Source: Spirochaetales bacterium
GTDB lineage: Bacteria > Spirochaetota > Spirochaetia > ARS1246
Direction: 5' to 3'
Length of the DNA: 31,255 nt
Assembly: GCA_016930115.1 (NCBI GenBank)
Contig: JAFGHN010000288.1
Location: 1 to 31,255 of the forward strand
A model generated the notes under the pieces. The model had not been told where the DNA came from and ran no database searches. It saw only the letters and a program-made list of their open reading frames with translations. Below, in pieces: positions 1 through 7,813 of this stretch. The position numbers were made by a program, and so were the translations under genes. Each line of letters opens with the position of its first letter. Within the stretch, counting starts at the first letter, position 1.

Positions 1-1494
1 AGGGATATTTTCCAGAAATGCAAGCTCGTCGCTGATACGCTCATCCTTTATCACCGGAGCGTAATAGACGGGTGTTTCAACAATGCTTCCGCTCGCCGCG
101 CGCTGCCGCTGGATGAAGCACTGCTCATCCAAAACATAGGCTTTCTCCAGATCAACGCCGTAATGAGCAAGCATCTCTTCAAGGCCGGTATTTCTCGGGA
201 TGTAGGCCGGTTGCTGTTGTTGCCCGTACTGCGTTGTCTGCGGCATGAACACGCTGTGGGAGTCGAGAAAGAGAGCAAGGGAACCCCCTTTCATAAGAAA
301 CTGATCAATCTTGAATAGATCATACTCGGGAATTTCAGCCGTTGGTCCGGCAACAATGAGGCAGCTCAGCCCCTCCGGTATTTCATCCGTCGCGAGGGCG
401 ATTTCCTTCAATTCATATTCGCGGGACATAAGGGAATCAAAATTGGCAAGATCCGGCGTGAGTGAAGTAACGGGAAACTGGGAGTCGGTCTGGCCGTCAA
501 GAGCCGGCATTCCATAGCCGGACGCGAACCCGATTTCCTTATTTGTCCCGATGATCGCTTCGGTCACATCTTCAATCGTCTGTCTGAGGGAAGACACATC
601 CCGAAGCTGCCAGCTACCGAATATACCTCTGGACATCAGTTCGGTCGCGTAGCGGTCATCCCCGTGGGTCATGACAAGCGCGGCATAGCCGGGCTCGTTT
701 TCCTGACCGGTGGCGGTCCTTCTGGTCAACGTCAGCGGGCTGATGCCGTATTCGGATTCCAGTATGTCCGCTTCACCCGCGGCTATGGGGTCTCTGGAAT
801 CGAAATCGAGCCTTCCGTAGTACTGTTCGTTCAATTCTCCGACGGCCGTCTTGAGTTCGCCGGCAAGATCGGCGAAAGATGCCCCAAGGGCGTTCATGTT
901 CTCTGAAAGATAGAGAGTGACCTGGATATCTTCGGTCATGCTCAACAGGACGCTTATCTTCTTCCCCATTTCGTTGATAAGACCGGTAATCTGGTACTCG
1001 AGGTTGCTTGTGTTTGTAAGCGCCGGAATGGTTTCAATCATGTCGCCATGAATAAAAGCGACCCCCATGTATACCGATTGGAGCTTCACTTCGTCCTGCT
1101 CTATCGTCTGAATTTGAATTGGGTATATCCGGTACTTTGTCGCTTCATCCTCGGCATCGGCGCCTTTGCCGCTCTCGAGCTCTTCCTTCGTGGGAATGGT
1201 CACGATCGAGTAGTTGAAGTAACGGTTACCCGCCAGGGCGTACTCTTCCAGAAGGTCCCGCAGGATCTGCTCGGTATTATTGTACGGAGGACTCAAGGAT
1301 TGTGAGAGAAAAGCCTTGATGGTGAACGGTTCTTCAAGCGTGCTTACGGCGTTCTTACTCGCCTGGGAAAGCGAGTACGCGCGGTTATGCGTGAGGTCCG
1401 CCCTGAACGGTACCGTGCTTACAGCCACATTCAGAAGTACGATAACGGCTATCGTCAGGATAAACGGGATCCATTTATGACCGGTGAACTTCAT
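1..1494 (-). CDS. GldG-like ABC transporter accessory protein (partial, runs off left edge)
   Basis: Membrane-anchored extracytoplasmic accessory subunit of a Gld-type ABC exporter; substrate unknown. About 498 residues are visible with no stop before the window edge, so the C-terminus is missing. The protein starts with a short basic stretch and one hydrophobic anchor (residues about 8-27). A GldG-type domain follows (the ABC_transp_aux family in which a pseudo-Rossmann fold holds motifs such as FLMKGGSLALFLDS near residue 420). The ATG at 1494 is preceded by AAGGAGGGG at good spacing, and only 12 nt separate it from the permease stop, so it is third in an operon with the permease and ATPase. 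A polar Gln-rich loop (TTQYGQQQQPAYIP) lies near the visible C-terminus. The family call rests on context plus topology. Confidence 0.8.
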   Translation of the reverse strand, partial: MKFTGHKWIPFILTIAVIVLLNVAVSTVPFRADLTHNRAYSLSQASKNAVSTLEEPFTIKAFLSQSLSPPYNNTEQILRDLLEEYALAGNRYFNYSIVTIPTKEELESGKGADAEDEATKYRIYPIQIQTIEQDEVKLQSVYMGVAFIHGDMIETIPALTNTSNLEYQITGLINEMGKKISVLLSMTEDIQVTLYLSENMNALGASFADLAGELKTAVGELNEQYYGRLDFDSRDPIAAGEADILESEYGISPLTLTRRTATGQENEPGYAALVMTHGDDRYATELMSRGIFGSWQLRDVSSLRQTIEDVTEAIIGTNKEIGFASGYGMPALDGQTDSQFPVTSLTPDLANFDSLMSREYELKEIALATDEIPEGLSCLIVAGPTAEIPEYDLFKIDQFLMKGGSLALFLDSHSVFMPQTTQYGQQQQPAYIPRNTGLEEMLAHYGVDLEKAYVLDEQCFIQRQRAASGSIVETPVYYAPVIKDERISDELAFLENIP

Positions 1495-1506
1495 GACAGC
1501 CCCTCC

Positions 1507-2217
1507 TTACTGCCTTTCCCGCGTGACAATGTACGTCCCGAACAAGGCCACGGTCGCCAGGCTCAGGAAGTACACCACGTCGCGAAGATCGATGATTCCC
1601 TTCTCAAAGTTGCCGAAGTGGTAGTCTGCGCCGAGAAACTCCAACAGGTCGGCCAGGAACGTGGGAAGCAGAAAGACAATCTTATCGATGATGTAGAAAA
1701 AGAAGCAGATGGCCGTCGCTCCGATGAATGCGACGATCTGGTTCTTGGTAAGAGAAGAGGTGAATACGCCGACTGAGGTGTACAGCGCTGCGAGCAGCAG
1801 GGCGCCAAGGTAACCACCTGCTACGGGCCCCCAATCGAGCGCTCCAAGTCCCGATATCGAAATCGGGTATGCGAGGGTGAGCGCGAGCATGGCGACCACG
1901 AAAATGAGCGCGGCCAGATACTTACTCGCAAGAATTGAAAGCCGGGTGACCGGGAGCGTCGATATAATCTCTATCGAACCGATAGTATACTCCTCAGAGT
2001 AGAGCCGCATGGTGATTGCCGGTATAAAAAAAACAAGCACGATCGGCAGGAGTGAAAAGAAATCCCTTAAATCTACGCGGCCGGCAAGAAAGAATGTCGA
2101 GAAGAAAAACCACCCGGTAACTATCAGAAATATGACGGTTACGATGTAGGCGATTGGCGATACGAAATACGTTTTCAGTTCCCTTTTCAGCATGCTCCAG
2201 AAAGATGTAAATGACAT
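1507..2217 (-). CDS. ABC-2 type permease, GldF-like
   Basis: Inner-membrane permease of an ABC-2 exporter, 236 residues with about six membrane segments. The motif MRLYSEEYTIGSIEIISTLPV (residues about 69-89) matches the conserved cytoplasmic R.xSEE..GTIE..xT.P element after TM2 of GldF/NosY-type permeases. It starts five bases after the ATPase gene ends and is followed by the GldG-like gene, the standard ATPase-permease-accessory order. The family is best known from Bacteroidetes gliding loci, but the same trio occurs in many non-gliding bacteria, so the name implies architecture and not gliding. Confidence 0.87.
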   Translation of the reverse strand: MSFTSFWSMLKRELKTYFVSPIAYIVTVIFLIVTGWFFFSTFFLAGRVDLRDFFSLLPIVLVFFIPAITMRLYSEEYTIGSIEIISTLPVTRLSILASKYLAALIFVVAMLALTLAYPISISGLGALDWGPVAGGYLGALLLAALYTSVGVFTSSLTKNQIVAFIGATAICFFFYIIDKIVFLLPTFLADLLEFLGADYHFGNFEKGIIDLRDVVYFLSLATVALFGTYIVTRERQ

Positions 2218-2222
2218 ACCCG

Positions 2223-3179
2223 CTACTCCTCTGCTTTCCCGCTTTCCGAAAGGGTGAGCTCCCTGAAGGTCTCTTCAAGGGATTGCCGTTCGTTGGCAAA
2301 CTCCATGAGGACCCAATTCGTGGATTTGATGGTGTTGTACAGCTCTTCCCGCAGGTCTGTCTCGCAGAAGACCTGGAGCTTGAGCTCACCGGCTTGTGCC
2401 GTCACGTCAGGTGGAACGATTACTTTTGTAACGCCGGGCACCGAAGAGAGTATCCGGCTTGCCTCGGCGCCGCCGGCATTCTTGACCGTCATCCGCAGAA
2501 TGTAAGAACTGATCCCTGAGGCCCCCAGGCTTTCAGGCGTCCCGTCGGCCACGAGCTTGCCGCGGTTGATGATGAGGATTCTGTCACAGGTAGCCTCGGC
2601 TTCACTCAAGATGTGGGTAGAGAGAATGACGGTTTTCTTTTCCCCCATTCTCCTGATAATCGATCGTATCTGCACGATCTGGTTCGGGTCGAGACCGGAC
2701 GTCGGCTCATCGAGCACGAGGATTTCAGGGTCGTTCATCATTGCGTATGCGAGCCCGACCCGCTGTTTGTAACCGCGGGAGAGCTCCTTCGCTGCCTTGT
2801 GCATGACCCCCTGGAGCCCGCATACGTCCACCAGCTCTTCGATCCGCGACCTTACGTCCTTCCCCGGTATGCCGTGAACAGCCGCAACGTAAGAAAGATA
2901 GTCATAGGTGAGCATGTCCGGGTACAGGGGCGCGGATTCCGGAAGATAGCCGATGAGTCTTTTTACCTCAATGGGATCTTCGTTGACATCCAGGTCCTTG
3001 ACTTTTACCGTCCCGGATGTCGGTTTCAAATAACCGGTGACAATCCGCATGGTTGTCGTTTTGCCGGCGCCGTTTGGACCGAGGAGCCCGATGATTTCAC
3101 CGCCGTTTATCTCTACGCTCAGGTCGTCGACCGCCCGGTTGGCGCCGTAGTCCTTCGTCAGGTTTTGAATACGTATCAT
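2223..3179 (-). CDS. ABC transporter ATP-binding protein, GldA-like
   Basis: Cytoplasmic ATPase that powers the neighbouring ABC-2 permease. Using the ATG at 3179 the protein has 318 residues: Walker A GPNGAGKT (34-41), YLPE at the Q-loop position (78-81), signature LSRGYKQR (133-140), Walker B ILVLDEP (153-159) and switch His189 in STH. A C-terminal extension of roughly 100 residues is typical of the GldA/CcmA group. An in-frame ATG exists six codons upstream (3197), but the inner ATG is preferred because AGGAG lies 6 nt before it and the protein then begins with the usual MIRIQNLTKDYG. First gene of the operon; a promoter-like pair overlaps the end of the upstream gene. Confidence 0.93.
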   Translation of the reverse strand: MIRIQNLTKDYGANRAVDDLSVEINGGEIIGLLGPNGAGKTTTMRIVTGYLKPTSGTVKVKDLDVNEDPIEVKRLIGYLPESAPLYPDMLTYDYLSYVAAVHGIPGKDVRSRIEELVDVCGLQGVMHKAAKELSRGYKQRVGLAYAMMNDPEILVLDEPTSGLDPNQIVQIRSIIRRMGEKKTVILSTHILSEAEATCDRILIINRGKLVADGTPESLGASGISSYILRMTVKNAGGAEASRILSSVPGVTKVIVPPDVTAQAGELKLQVFCETDLREELYNTIKSTNWVLMEFANERQSLEETFRELTLSESGKAEE

Positions 3180-3245
3180 ATCCGCTCCTGTCCGCAAAAG
3201 CTTAGCAAACTTGTGTCAGCTGTTTATGTTTTTGAATGCGAATTT

Positions 3246-3275
3246 AATATAGCAATTCCCGGGCGGAGGCATCAA
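3246..3275 (-). promoter_or_regulatory. Candidate sigma70 promoter for the Gld-type ABC operon
   Basis: Reading the minus strand, TTGATG (3275-3270) and TATATT (3251-3246) are 18 nt apart. The -35 overlaps the stop codon of the upstream NYN gene. The predicted start would leave a leader of roughly 60 nt before the ATPase ATG. This is pattern matching only. Confidence 0.4.
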
Positions 3276-4213
3276 GCCTTTTTGAGATACCAGTTGAGGC
3301 CCGAGTTTTTCACATTCACAAGCCCACGTTTCTCCGCGTCGACGACGAGTTTCTTGAACCTGGTGTAGCCGTAGTCTTCAATTTTGATATTCGCCCTGAG
3401 GGTCTTGCTCGCGCGGGAAAACGGAATCCATTCAATTCCCTTGCCCAGCGTCGCGAGTAGCTCTTTGAATACCACCGGTAGTTCCGCCTGCCGTCCAGAT
3501 GCGGTCGATAGAATGCCGTCCGCACCATCCGCCTGGGTTATCCCGGTGCTTGCCATCGCGTCGTCTATGAAGTTCTTCCACCTGGGATAGCCGAGCTTGG
3601 TTTCGTCAAAATTGTCGTTCAAAAGCTTCATCTTCACCTTCACCGCGCCGGGTGTTGGTTTCTTCTTCTCGCGTTCCATGATAGAGACGGCTTCTTCAAA
3701 AAGCTCAAAGGCCGATTTCTTTGTGACATGGACTTCTGAGTCTTCCGTATCGGCGTCCTCTCGTATCGAATCAGCGCCGATCGCCCGGTAGTCGAAGTAC
3801 TCATCAGCAAGGGCGAGGAGGTCTTCGGAAGCATTTCCGGCGTCGCAGATAACCCACGTCTTCTTTCCGTTTTTTCTCAAGGTCTGCAGCAACGGCCTGA
3901 AATCCGCGTCTCCGGTTATGATGACGAATCTTTCAAGATGCGGGTAGAGGAAGATCATCTCCGTCGCGTGGGTGATAAGCGAAATATCGGCGCTGTTTTT
4001 TCTTGCCTTTGGTATATGAACAAGCTCGAAATTGTAATCCGCGAGCTCTCTGGATATCCGGACGAAGTTACGCCTTGTCCAGTCGCCAAAGCAGAAGGCC
4101 GATGAAATGACACCGCCCCCCGTTTCAATAAACTCAAGCAATGTGCTCACAAAGCCCGAGTCCGCCTGGGGCGTCACATTTTCTATATCCCACAGTATGA
4201 CTGTCTGTTCCAT
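3272..4213 (-). CDS. NYN (LabA/DUF88-type) domain protein with two OST-HTH/LOTUS-like winged helices
   Basis: Probable RNA-targeting nuclease or RNA-binding protein, 313 residues. The N-terminal PIN-like NYN domain (1-145) keeps the acidic metal-site set: Asp9 and Asn12 in WDIEN, Asp76 in NSADISL, Asp102 and Asp104 in ITGDADF. After an acidic linker come two C-terminal winged-helix segments (about 167-235 and 243-312). Each ends in the F/Y..LV...KRGLV style seen in OST-HTH/LOTUS modules, and both are Lys-rich. The NYN-plus-OST-HTH pairing is known in bacteria, but targets are unknown. The ATG has AAGGAA ten bases upstream. It is probably transcribed separately from the ABC operon downstream. 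Confidence 0.85.
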   Translation of the reverse strand: MEQTVILWDIENVTPQADSGFVSTLLEFIETGGGVISSAFCFGDWTRRNFVRISRELADYNFELVHIPKARKNSADISLITHATEMIFLYPHLERFVIITGDADFRPLLQTLRKNGKKTWVICDAGNASEDLLALADEYFDYRAIGADSIREDADTEDSEVHVTKKSAFELFEEAVSIMEREKKKPTPGAVKVKMKLLNDNFDETKLGYPRWKNFIDDAMASTGITQADGADGILSTASGRQAELPVVFKELLATLGKGIEWIPFSRASKTLRANIKIEDYGYTRFKKLVVDAEKRGLVNVKNSGLNWYLKKA

Positions 4214-4291
4214 GTTTTTATTTCCTTAGCTGATTCTCGCACGATCCGGGGATTAGGGCAATGTACCTGTTAGTCATCGAAAGCGAGACGG

Positions 4292-4804
4292 TTACGTCCG
4301 CTTTCTCAGTCTCGGCAGCGGAAACAACATCCGTACGCTTGCTTGGTATAAACCGTATTCCTCGGCGTACTTGTCCGTAAGATAGATCTCCTCATGCCGC
4401 GCAACGTATACATAGAAGAAAAAGACCACACCGGCCACGCCGAGAGATGCAATTGACAGCGTGGTCACCGCTATTCCCAGAAAGAACAGCCAGGAGCCGC
4501 AGTACATCGGGTGGCGCACGATACGGTAGACGCCGGCGGTTATGACCGGAGGTCGCTCCCCCGGAGTCCCGAAAACGGCCTTGTGCGCGGGTAAAGCAAG
4601 TAACGCCGATGCGGCGAGAAGTACCGCGCTCACCGGCAGCCGTACGTAAATAGGCACAATGTCTGCGAGAACCATCGAATAGTGGAAAATGAATGAATCC
4701 GTAATCCACACCACAAAGAAAATGACAAGAAGGATAGCCTGGCCGGTATCGGTACATACGTGCTCGCCGCCCCGGGATTTGTCGTTATGCTCGTGATGTT
4801 TCAC
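4292..4804 (-). CDS. Isoprenylcysteine carboxyl methyltransferase-like membrane methyltransferase
   Basis: Small integral-membrane SAM-dependent methyltransferase of the ICMT/PEMT-like family; substrate in bacteria usually unknown. It has 170 residues and four or five hydrophobic segments. The family signature is clear: GVYRIVRHPMYCGSWLFFLG (residues about 91-110), then EEIYLTDKYAEEYGLYQ near the C-terminus, which form the SAM pocket. The start is GTG at 4804 with only a weak ribosome-binding site; the N-terminal 15 residues are His- and charge-rich. It is divergent from the antiporter operon across a 208-bp region. There is no close functional partner on the same strand. Confidence 0.83.
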   Translation of the reverse strand: MKHHEHNDKSRGGEHVCTDTGQAILLVIFFVVWITDSFIFHYSMVLADIVPIYVRLPVSAVLLAASALLALPAHKAVFGTPGERPPVITAGVYRIVRHPMYCGSWLFFLGIAVTTLSIASLGVAGVVFFFYVYVARHEEIYLTDKYAEEYGLYQASVRMLFPLPRLRKRT

Positions 4805-4915
4805 CGGTATGTCTCTTTGTTAAGTTTAGCGTCAAAATCAACGGCGCGCAACATTCCAGTCTGATTGCAGTCGCCGCGCCGCAAAACCGCGGCATACGGC
4901 CGTGCCACGCCGTTT

Positions 4916-4941
4916 CAGCCGGCTGAGGCGGCCCGCGGCTG
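4916..4941. repeat. Overlapping alternative dyads in the 4805-5012 divergent intergenic region
   Basis: A perfect 10-bp palindrome CAGCCGGCTG sits at 4916-4925. Its left part CAGCCG (4916-4921) can instead pair with CGGCTG ending near 4941, so two mutually exclusive hairpins are possible. This lies upstream of the promoter that drives the PII-like gene. It may be an operator or just GC-rich spacer. Nothing else is recognisable in this intergenic stretch apart from the promoter at 4967. Confidence 0.3.
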
Positions 4942-4966
4942 TATCTTTCGGACACTTGAAATATTG

Positions 4967-4995
4967 TTGCCAGGGGCCGTGCGGCCCACTATAGT
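4967..4995 (+). promoter_or_regulatory. Strong sigma70-like promoter of the PII/EIIA/antiporter operon with palindrome in the spacer
   Basis: TTGCCA (4967-4972) and TATAGT (4990-4995), each 5/6 to consensus, are separated by exactly 17 bp. The spacer contains the perfect inverted repeat GGGCCG-TG-CGGCCC (4974-4987), an operator-like position on top of the polymerase footprint. The predicted transcript start near 5002 would leave a leader of only about 11 nt, including the GAAGG ribosome-binding site. Confidence 0.6.
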
Positions 4996-5012
4996 ATCGG
5001 TGAAGGTTGAAG

Positions 5013-5363
5013 GTGAAGTTGCTGGTGTTTGTCTTGAATAGGGAAGAACTCCTCGATGAAGTGCTGTCGGCATACGCCGAGGCAGGAATCGACGGCGCCA
5101 CGATTCTCGATTCCGAGGGTATGGGCCGATTTCTTACCTATGAAGTGCCCCTATTCGCCGATTTTCAGAAGTTTATGAAGGGCAACAAGCCGTACAATAA
5201 AACGATATTCTCGGTGGTGAGAACAGAAGAACGGATCCCGCGGCTCGAATCGCTTCTCGATTCGATTTGCGGCGGGTTGTCGAATCCCGGCACCGGAATT
5301 CTCTTCACCTTGCCCGTCGACTACTGCAAAGGACTCATTCCCCGGCAGGAAGAGGAGGTATGA
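5013..5363 (+). CDS. PII-like (GlnB-superfamily) signalling protein
   Basis: Small cytoplasmic sensor of the PII-like ferredoxin fold, 116 residues from GTG 5013. The first half follows the PII pattern: strand KLLVFVLN, helix REELLDEVLSAYAEAGIDG, strand ATILDSEGMGR, then a long T-loop-like segment before IFSVVRTEERI and a second helix. Canonical PII uridylylation and ATP-site motifs are not apparent, so it belongs with divergent PII-like proteins. GTG 5013 is chosen because GAAGG lies six bases upstream; TTG 5007 is an alternative in the same frame. It is the first gene of the operon, one base before the EIIA gene, and therefore probably senses a metabolite and tunes the antiporter. The family call is by pattern and the ligand is unknown. 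Confidence 0.7.
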   Translation: MKLLVFVLNREELLDEVLSAYAEAGIDGATILDSEGMGRFLTYEVPLFADFQKFMKGNKPYNKTIFSVVRTEERIPRLESLLDSICGGLSNPGTGILFTLPVDYCKGLIPRQEEEV

Positions 5364-5364
5364 G

Positions 5365-5826
5365 GTGCTGAGCCCCGCGGAAATACTTGACGACCGTTGT
5401 ATTCTCCTCGATTTGCGGGTGAAGCGGAAAAAGGATGTCATAGCCGCGCTTGTAGAGTCCCTCGCGGCGGCAGGCCACATCGCCAACGCGAAACAGGTAA
5501 CGAAAAACGTGCTCCTCCGGGAGAAGACAGCATCCACGGGGGTGGGGCACAGCGCGGCTATCCCTCACTGGCTTTCCGTGGAAATCGACAAGACGGTGAT
5601 GGCATTTGGCCGCACGGTCTTTGAGGTGCAGTTCGGCGCCATAGACGGTAAACCGGTCCGCCTCTTCTGCCTGATAGTAGGGCCCGCCGACCGTCCGAAC
5701 GAGCATCTTCAGCTCTTGAGCAGATTAAGCCGTATCCTGCGCCACGAGGAGTGTATTGACGCCCTCCTGGCGGCCGAAGAGAAAGACGAGGTGCGCAGGA
5801 TATTCAGCCGGGAGGAAGAAACTTAA
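5365..5826 (+). CDS. PTS EIIA domain protein (fructose/Ntr type)
   Basis: Single-domain phosphocarrier of the PTS EIIA-2 family, 153 residues. The active-site region TASTGVGHSAAIPHW (55-69) matches the family motif S-T-G-[IV]-G-x-x-[IV]-A-[IV]-P-H, giving His68 as the predicted phosphorylation site. It starts at GTG 5365 with AGGAGG six bases before, immediately after the PII-like gene, and its stop is two bases before mrpE. No EI, HPr or EIIB/C gene is present in the window. Like EIIA-Ntr, which regulates K+ transport in enterobacteria, it is likely a regulatory rather than sugar-transport EIIA. Control of the antiporter is inferred from the operon. Confidence 0.88.
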   Translation: MLSPAEILDDRCILLDLRVKRKKDVIAALVESLAAAGHIANAKQVTKNVLLREKTASTGVGHSAAIPHWLSVEIDKTVMAFGRTVFEVQFGAIDGKPVRLFCLIVGPADRPNEHLQLLSRLSRILRHEECIDALLAAEEKDEVRRIFSREEET

Positions 5827-5828
5827 GC

Positions 5829-6341
5829 GTGACTCCGCTGGGCAAGTGGAAGCTGACGAGAATCCTGTTCACGATACTCTATCTCATGGCCGGCTGGCTG
5901 CTTTTCACCGGATCGGTTGAGCCGGTATCCCTCGCCCTGGGATTCGGCTTTTCCTCCTTGATTGCGCTTTGGACATACGGTTTGTTTTTCGAAGAACAGG
6001 AAGCGGAGCGCCGGTCGCTTATTCCCCGGGTCCACCTGTTCCTGGTCTTCGTGCTGGTTCTCCTTTTCAAGATGTACGTCGCGAGCTTCCGGGTGTTGTG
6101 GTATATCATCCGGGGTCGCGTCAACCCTGAGATCGTCCATTTCCGTACCAGGCTCAAGTCCGATACGGCGAGGGTCATGCTCGCAAATGCCATAACCATG
6201 ACGCCGGGAACCGTCACCATCGACCTGGATCAGGACCATCTGATCGTACACTGGCTTGAGGCGAAAACCACTCATTCAGGTTACGCGGGCAGGTTGATCA
6301 AGGGCTCCTTCGAGAAGCTGCTCAAGTGGATTTGGATATGA
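5829..6341 (+). CDS. mrpE: Na+/H+ antiporter subunit MrpE/MnhE (MbhA-like)
   Basis: Membrane subunit of a multisubunit Na+/H+ antiporter, 170 residues. Two N-terminal hydrophobic segments are followed by a third (about 70-92), then the MrpE-typical cytoplasmic domain with TRLKSDTARVMLANAITMTPGTVTIDL (about 105-131). This N-x-I-T-x-T-P-G-T element is diagnostic for the family. It starts at GTG 5829, two bases after the EIIA stop, with GGAGGAA at slightly long spacing. It overlaps mrpF by ATGA. The subunit is an accessory thought to assist complex assembly or gating. Confidence 0.93.
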   Translation: MTPLGKWKLTRILFTILYLMAGWLLFTGSVEPVSLALGFGFSSLIALWTYGLFFEEQEAERRSLIPRVHLFLVFVLVLLFKMYVASFRVLWYIIRGRVNPEIVHFRTRLKSDTARVMLANAITMTPGTVTIDLDQDHLIVHWLEAKTTHSGYAGRLIKGSFEKLLKWIWI

Positions 6342-6607
6342 CGCCCTTTGACTTTGGCATTGTCAGCTATTTTCTTGTCGCCTCGTCGATTCTCGGGCTG
6401 GTGCGCGTCGTCATCGGTCCGACCACCGCCGACCGCCTGGTCGGCATCAATCTGGTTGCCGCACAGGTGCTCGCGCTCATTGTCATCGCTGCCGTCGACC
6501 AGAAAAACTGGGCGTATCTCGACGTGGCGCTCGTATACGACATATTCGGTTTTATCGGCATACTCGCCGTCGCCAGATTTTTCGGGAAGCGCGAGGAGAA
6601 ACAATGA
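6338..6607 (+). CDS. mrpF: Na+/H+ antiporter subunit MrpF/MnhF (MbhB-like)
   Basis: Small three-helix membrane subunit, 89 residues. LVRVVIGPTTADRLVGINLVAAQ (about 21-43) is the MrpF signature, with the conserved P-T-x-x-D-R-L pattern. The second half (VALVYDIFGFIGILAVARFF) is the usual last helix. The ATG at 6338 overlaps the mrpE stop as ATGA; a GTG four codons earlier is possible but less likely. The stop overlaps the mrpG start. Confidence 0.93.
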   Translation: MTPFDFGIVSYFLVASSILGLVRVVIGPTTADRLVGINLVAAQVLALIVIAAVDQKNWAYLDVALVYDIFGFIGILAVARFFGKREEKQ

Positions 6608-6909
6608 TCGCTGCGATAATCGCACAGATTTTTATCAGCCTTGGATTTATTTTCGCCTTGCTCGGGCATCTTGGAGTGATCGTTTTTCCCGACGTGTACA
6701 CCCGGCTGCAGGCGTCATCGACCTGTGCCACCACTTCGGTAATATCGTTTTTCATCGCGGCAATGGTTGACTCGGGGTTCTCGGTGATCACCGGGAAGAT
6801 CGTTGTAATATCGGCATTCTTTATCGTCTCCAGTCCGGTGTCGGCCCACATTGTCGCGCGCTACGCCTGGAGCAGGGGAATCATGCCCTGGAGGAGGAGA
6901 CGGCAATGA
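6604..6909 (+). CDS. mrpG: Na+/H+ antiporter subunit MrpG/MnhG (MbhC-like)
   Basis: Three-helix membrane subunit of 101 residues. The conserved GxxGxxxFPDVYTRLQASSTCATTS (about 21-46) matches the MrpG family core F-P-D-x-x-x-R-x-H/Q-A. An SPVSAHIVARYAW segment near the end matches the family T/S-x-P-x-x-A-H-x-I/L-x-R-A element. It is coupled by ATGA overlaps on both sides. The end is unusually basic (WRRRRQ), placing it in the cytoplasm by the positive-inside rule. Confidence 0.93.
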   Translation: MIAAIIAQIFISLGFIFALLGHLGVIVFPDVYTRLQASSTCATTSVISFFIAAMVDSGFSVITGKIVVISAFFIVSSPVSAHIVARYAWSRGIMPWRRRRQ

Positions 6910-7142
6910 TGGTGATCATCCTGCTCGTTCTTCACATCGCCCTGGGTATCTTTGCACTGCAGGTACGCGACATGCTTGTTGCGGTAATCGCTCTTGCCGC
7001 GGTCAGTCTCATGAGTGCCCTCCTCTTCTTTTTCCTCGACGCGCCGGATGTGGCGCTCACCGAAGCGGCTGTCGGCGCCGGCGTAACCTCGTTTCTCTTC
7101 GTCTGGTTTGTCCGCAAGACGGAACGCCGGAGCGGCGAATGA
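6906..7142 (+). CDS. MbhD-like antiporter subunit (DUF4040)
   Basis: 78-residue membrane protein with three hydrophobic segments. APDVALTEAAVGAGVTSFLFVWFVRKTER (about 47-75) is the DUF4040/MbhD signature, also found in the C-terminal part of large MrpA subunits, where D-V-A-x-T-E-A helps line a cation path. In this operon the MrpA C-terminal region is split into separate genes, as in archaeal Mbh. It overlaps mrpG and the MbhE-like gene by ATGA. Confidence 0.88.
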   Translation: MMVIILLVLHIALGIFALQVRDMLVAVIALAAVSLMSALLFFFLDAPDVALTEAAVGAGVTSFLFVWFVRKTERRSGE

Positions 7143-7399
7143 AACAGGCGGCTATCGTCGTGTTGCTCCTTTGCGTGGGGTTCTTGTGCTTCTTTCTCAT
7201 AACTCAGGAAGGCGCCGCCAAGCCCGCTCAGCAGGTTGTCCGCGATTACGTGCGGGCCAACGGCACACAGGATACCGGCGCGTTGAATCTAGTGACCGCA
7301 ATCTATCTCGGCTATCGTGCTTTTGATACTCTCGGGGAAACGATAGTCCTTTTTCTCGCCGTCATCGGCGTGAATCTGCTCTTTGTGAAACAGCGATGA
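7139..7399 (+). CDS. MbhE-like antiporter subunit (MrpA C-terminal / MrpB N-terminal type)
   Basis: 86-residue protein from ATG 7139. An N-terminal signal-anchor-like helix is followed by a periplasmic segment and then NLVTAIYLGYRAFDTLGETIVLFLAVIGVNLLF. The motif N-x-V-T-x-I-x-x-x-x-R-x-x-D-T-x-G-E is typical of MbhE and of the MrpA C-terminal region. The reading frame is open further upstream, but the ATG overlapping the MbhD-like stop as ATGA is the natural start. Its stop overlaps mrpB. Confidence 0.85.
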   Translation: MKQAAIVVLLLCVGFLCFFLITQEGAAKPAQQVVRDYVRANGTQDTGALNLVTAIYLGYRAFDTLGETIVLFLAVIGVNLLFVKQR

Positions 7400-7812
7400 A
7401 CCGTACCGGGATTCTTCAGGTGGTAAGCCGCAAACTGGCGCCGTTTGTCGTCCTTTTCGGCTTCTATCTCGTTTCTTACGGCCATCTGACACCCGGCGGC
7501 GGTTTCCAGGGCGGTGTGGTGATAGCCGCCGGAGTCATCCTGTTGCTGCTCGGGCAGCCGCCCGAGCGACTCGAAGGTCTGGTAAACGTGAGGCTCTTCG
7601 GCCTGGTGGAGACGGTTTCACTGCTGTTGTTCCTCGGCGCGGGTATCATCGGGATAATTTTGGGCGGAGCGTTTCTCCAGGTCCTTCTCCCCACCGGTTC
7701 CGCAGGACGTATAACCGACGCAGGCTTTATCTTCATTCTCAACGTCGTTATCGGTATGAAGGTTGGCGCGGGAATCACCGTTATCTGCTACCGCCTCTTC
7801 ATGGAGTCTTGA
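7396..7812 (+). CDS. mrpB: Na+/H+ antiporter subunit MrpB/MnhB domain (MbhF-like)
   Basis: 138 residues, four membrane segments. YLVSYGHLTPGGGFQGGVVIAAGVILLLL (about 24-52) is the hallmark G-H-x-x-P-G-G-G-F-x-G-G of the MnhB domain. A later GxxFLQVLLPTGSAGRITDAGFIFILNVVIGMKVGAG block also fits. Start ATG 7396 overlaps the MbhE-like stop; mrpC begins one base after its stop. Confidence 0.94.
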   Translation: MNRTGILQVVSRKLAPFVVLFGFYLVSYGHLTPGGGFQGGVVIAAGVILLLLGQPPERLEGLVNVRLFGLVETVSLLLFLGAGIIGIILGGAFLQVLLPTGSAGRITDAGFIFILNVVIGMKVGAGITVICYRLFMES

Positions 7813-7813
7813 A

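Noticed and set aside
1..3179. Gliding-motility locus
   Set aside because: The Gld-type ABC trio is widespread outside gliders and no other gld/spr genes are present.
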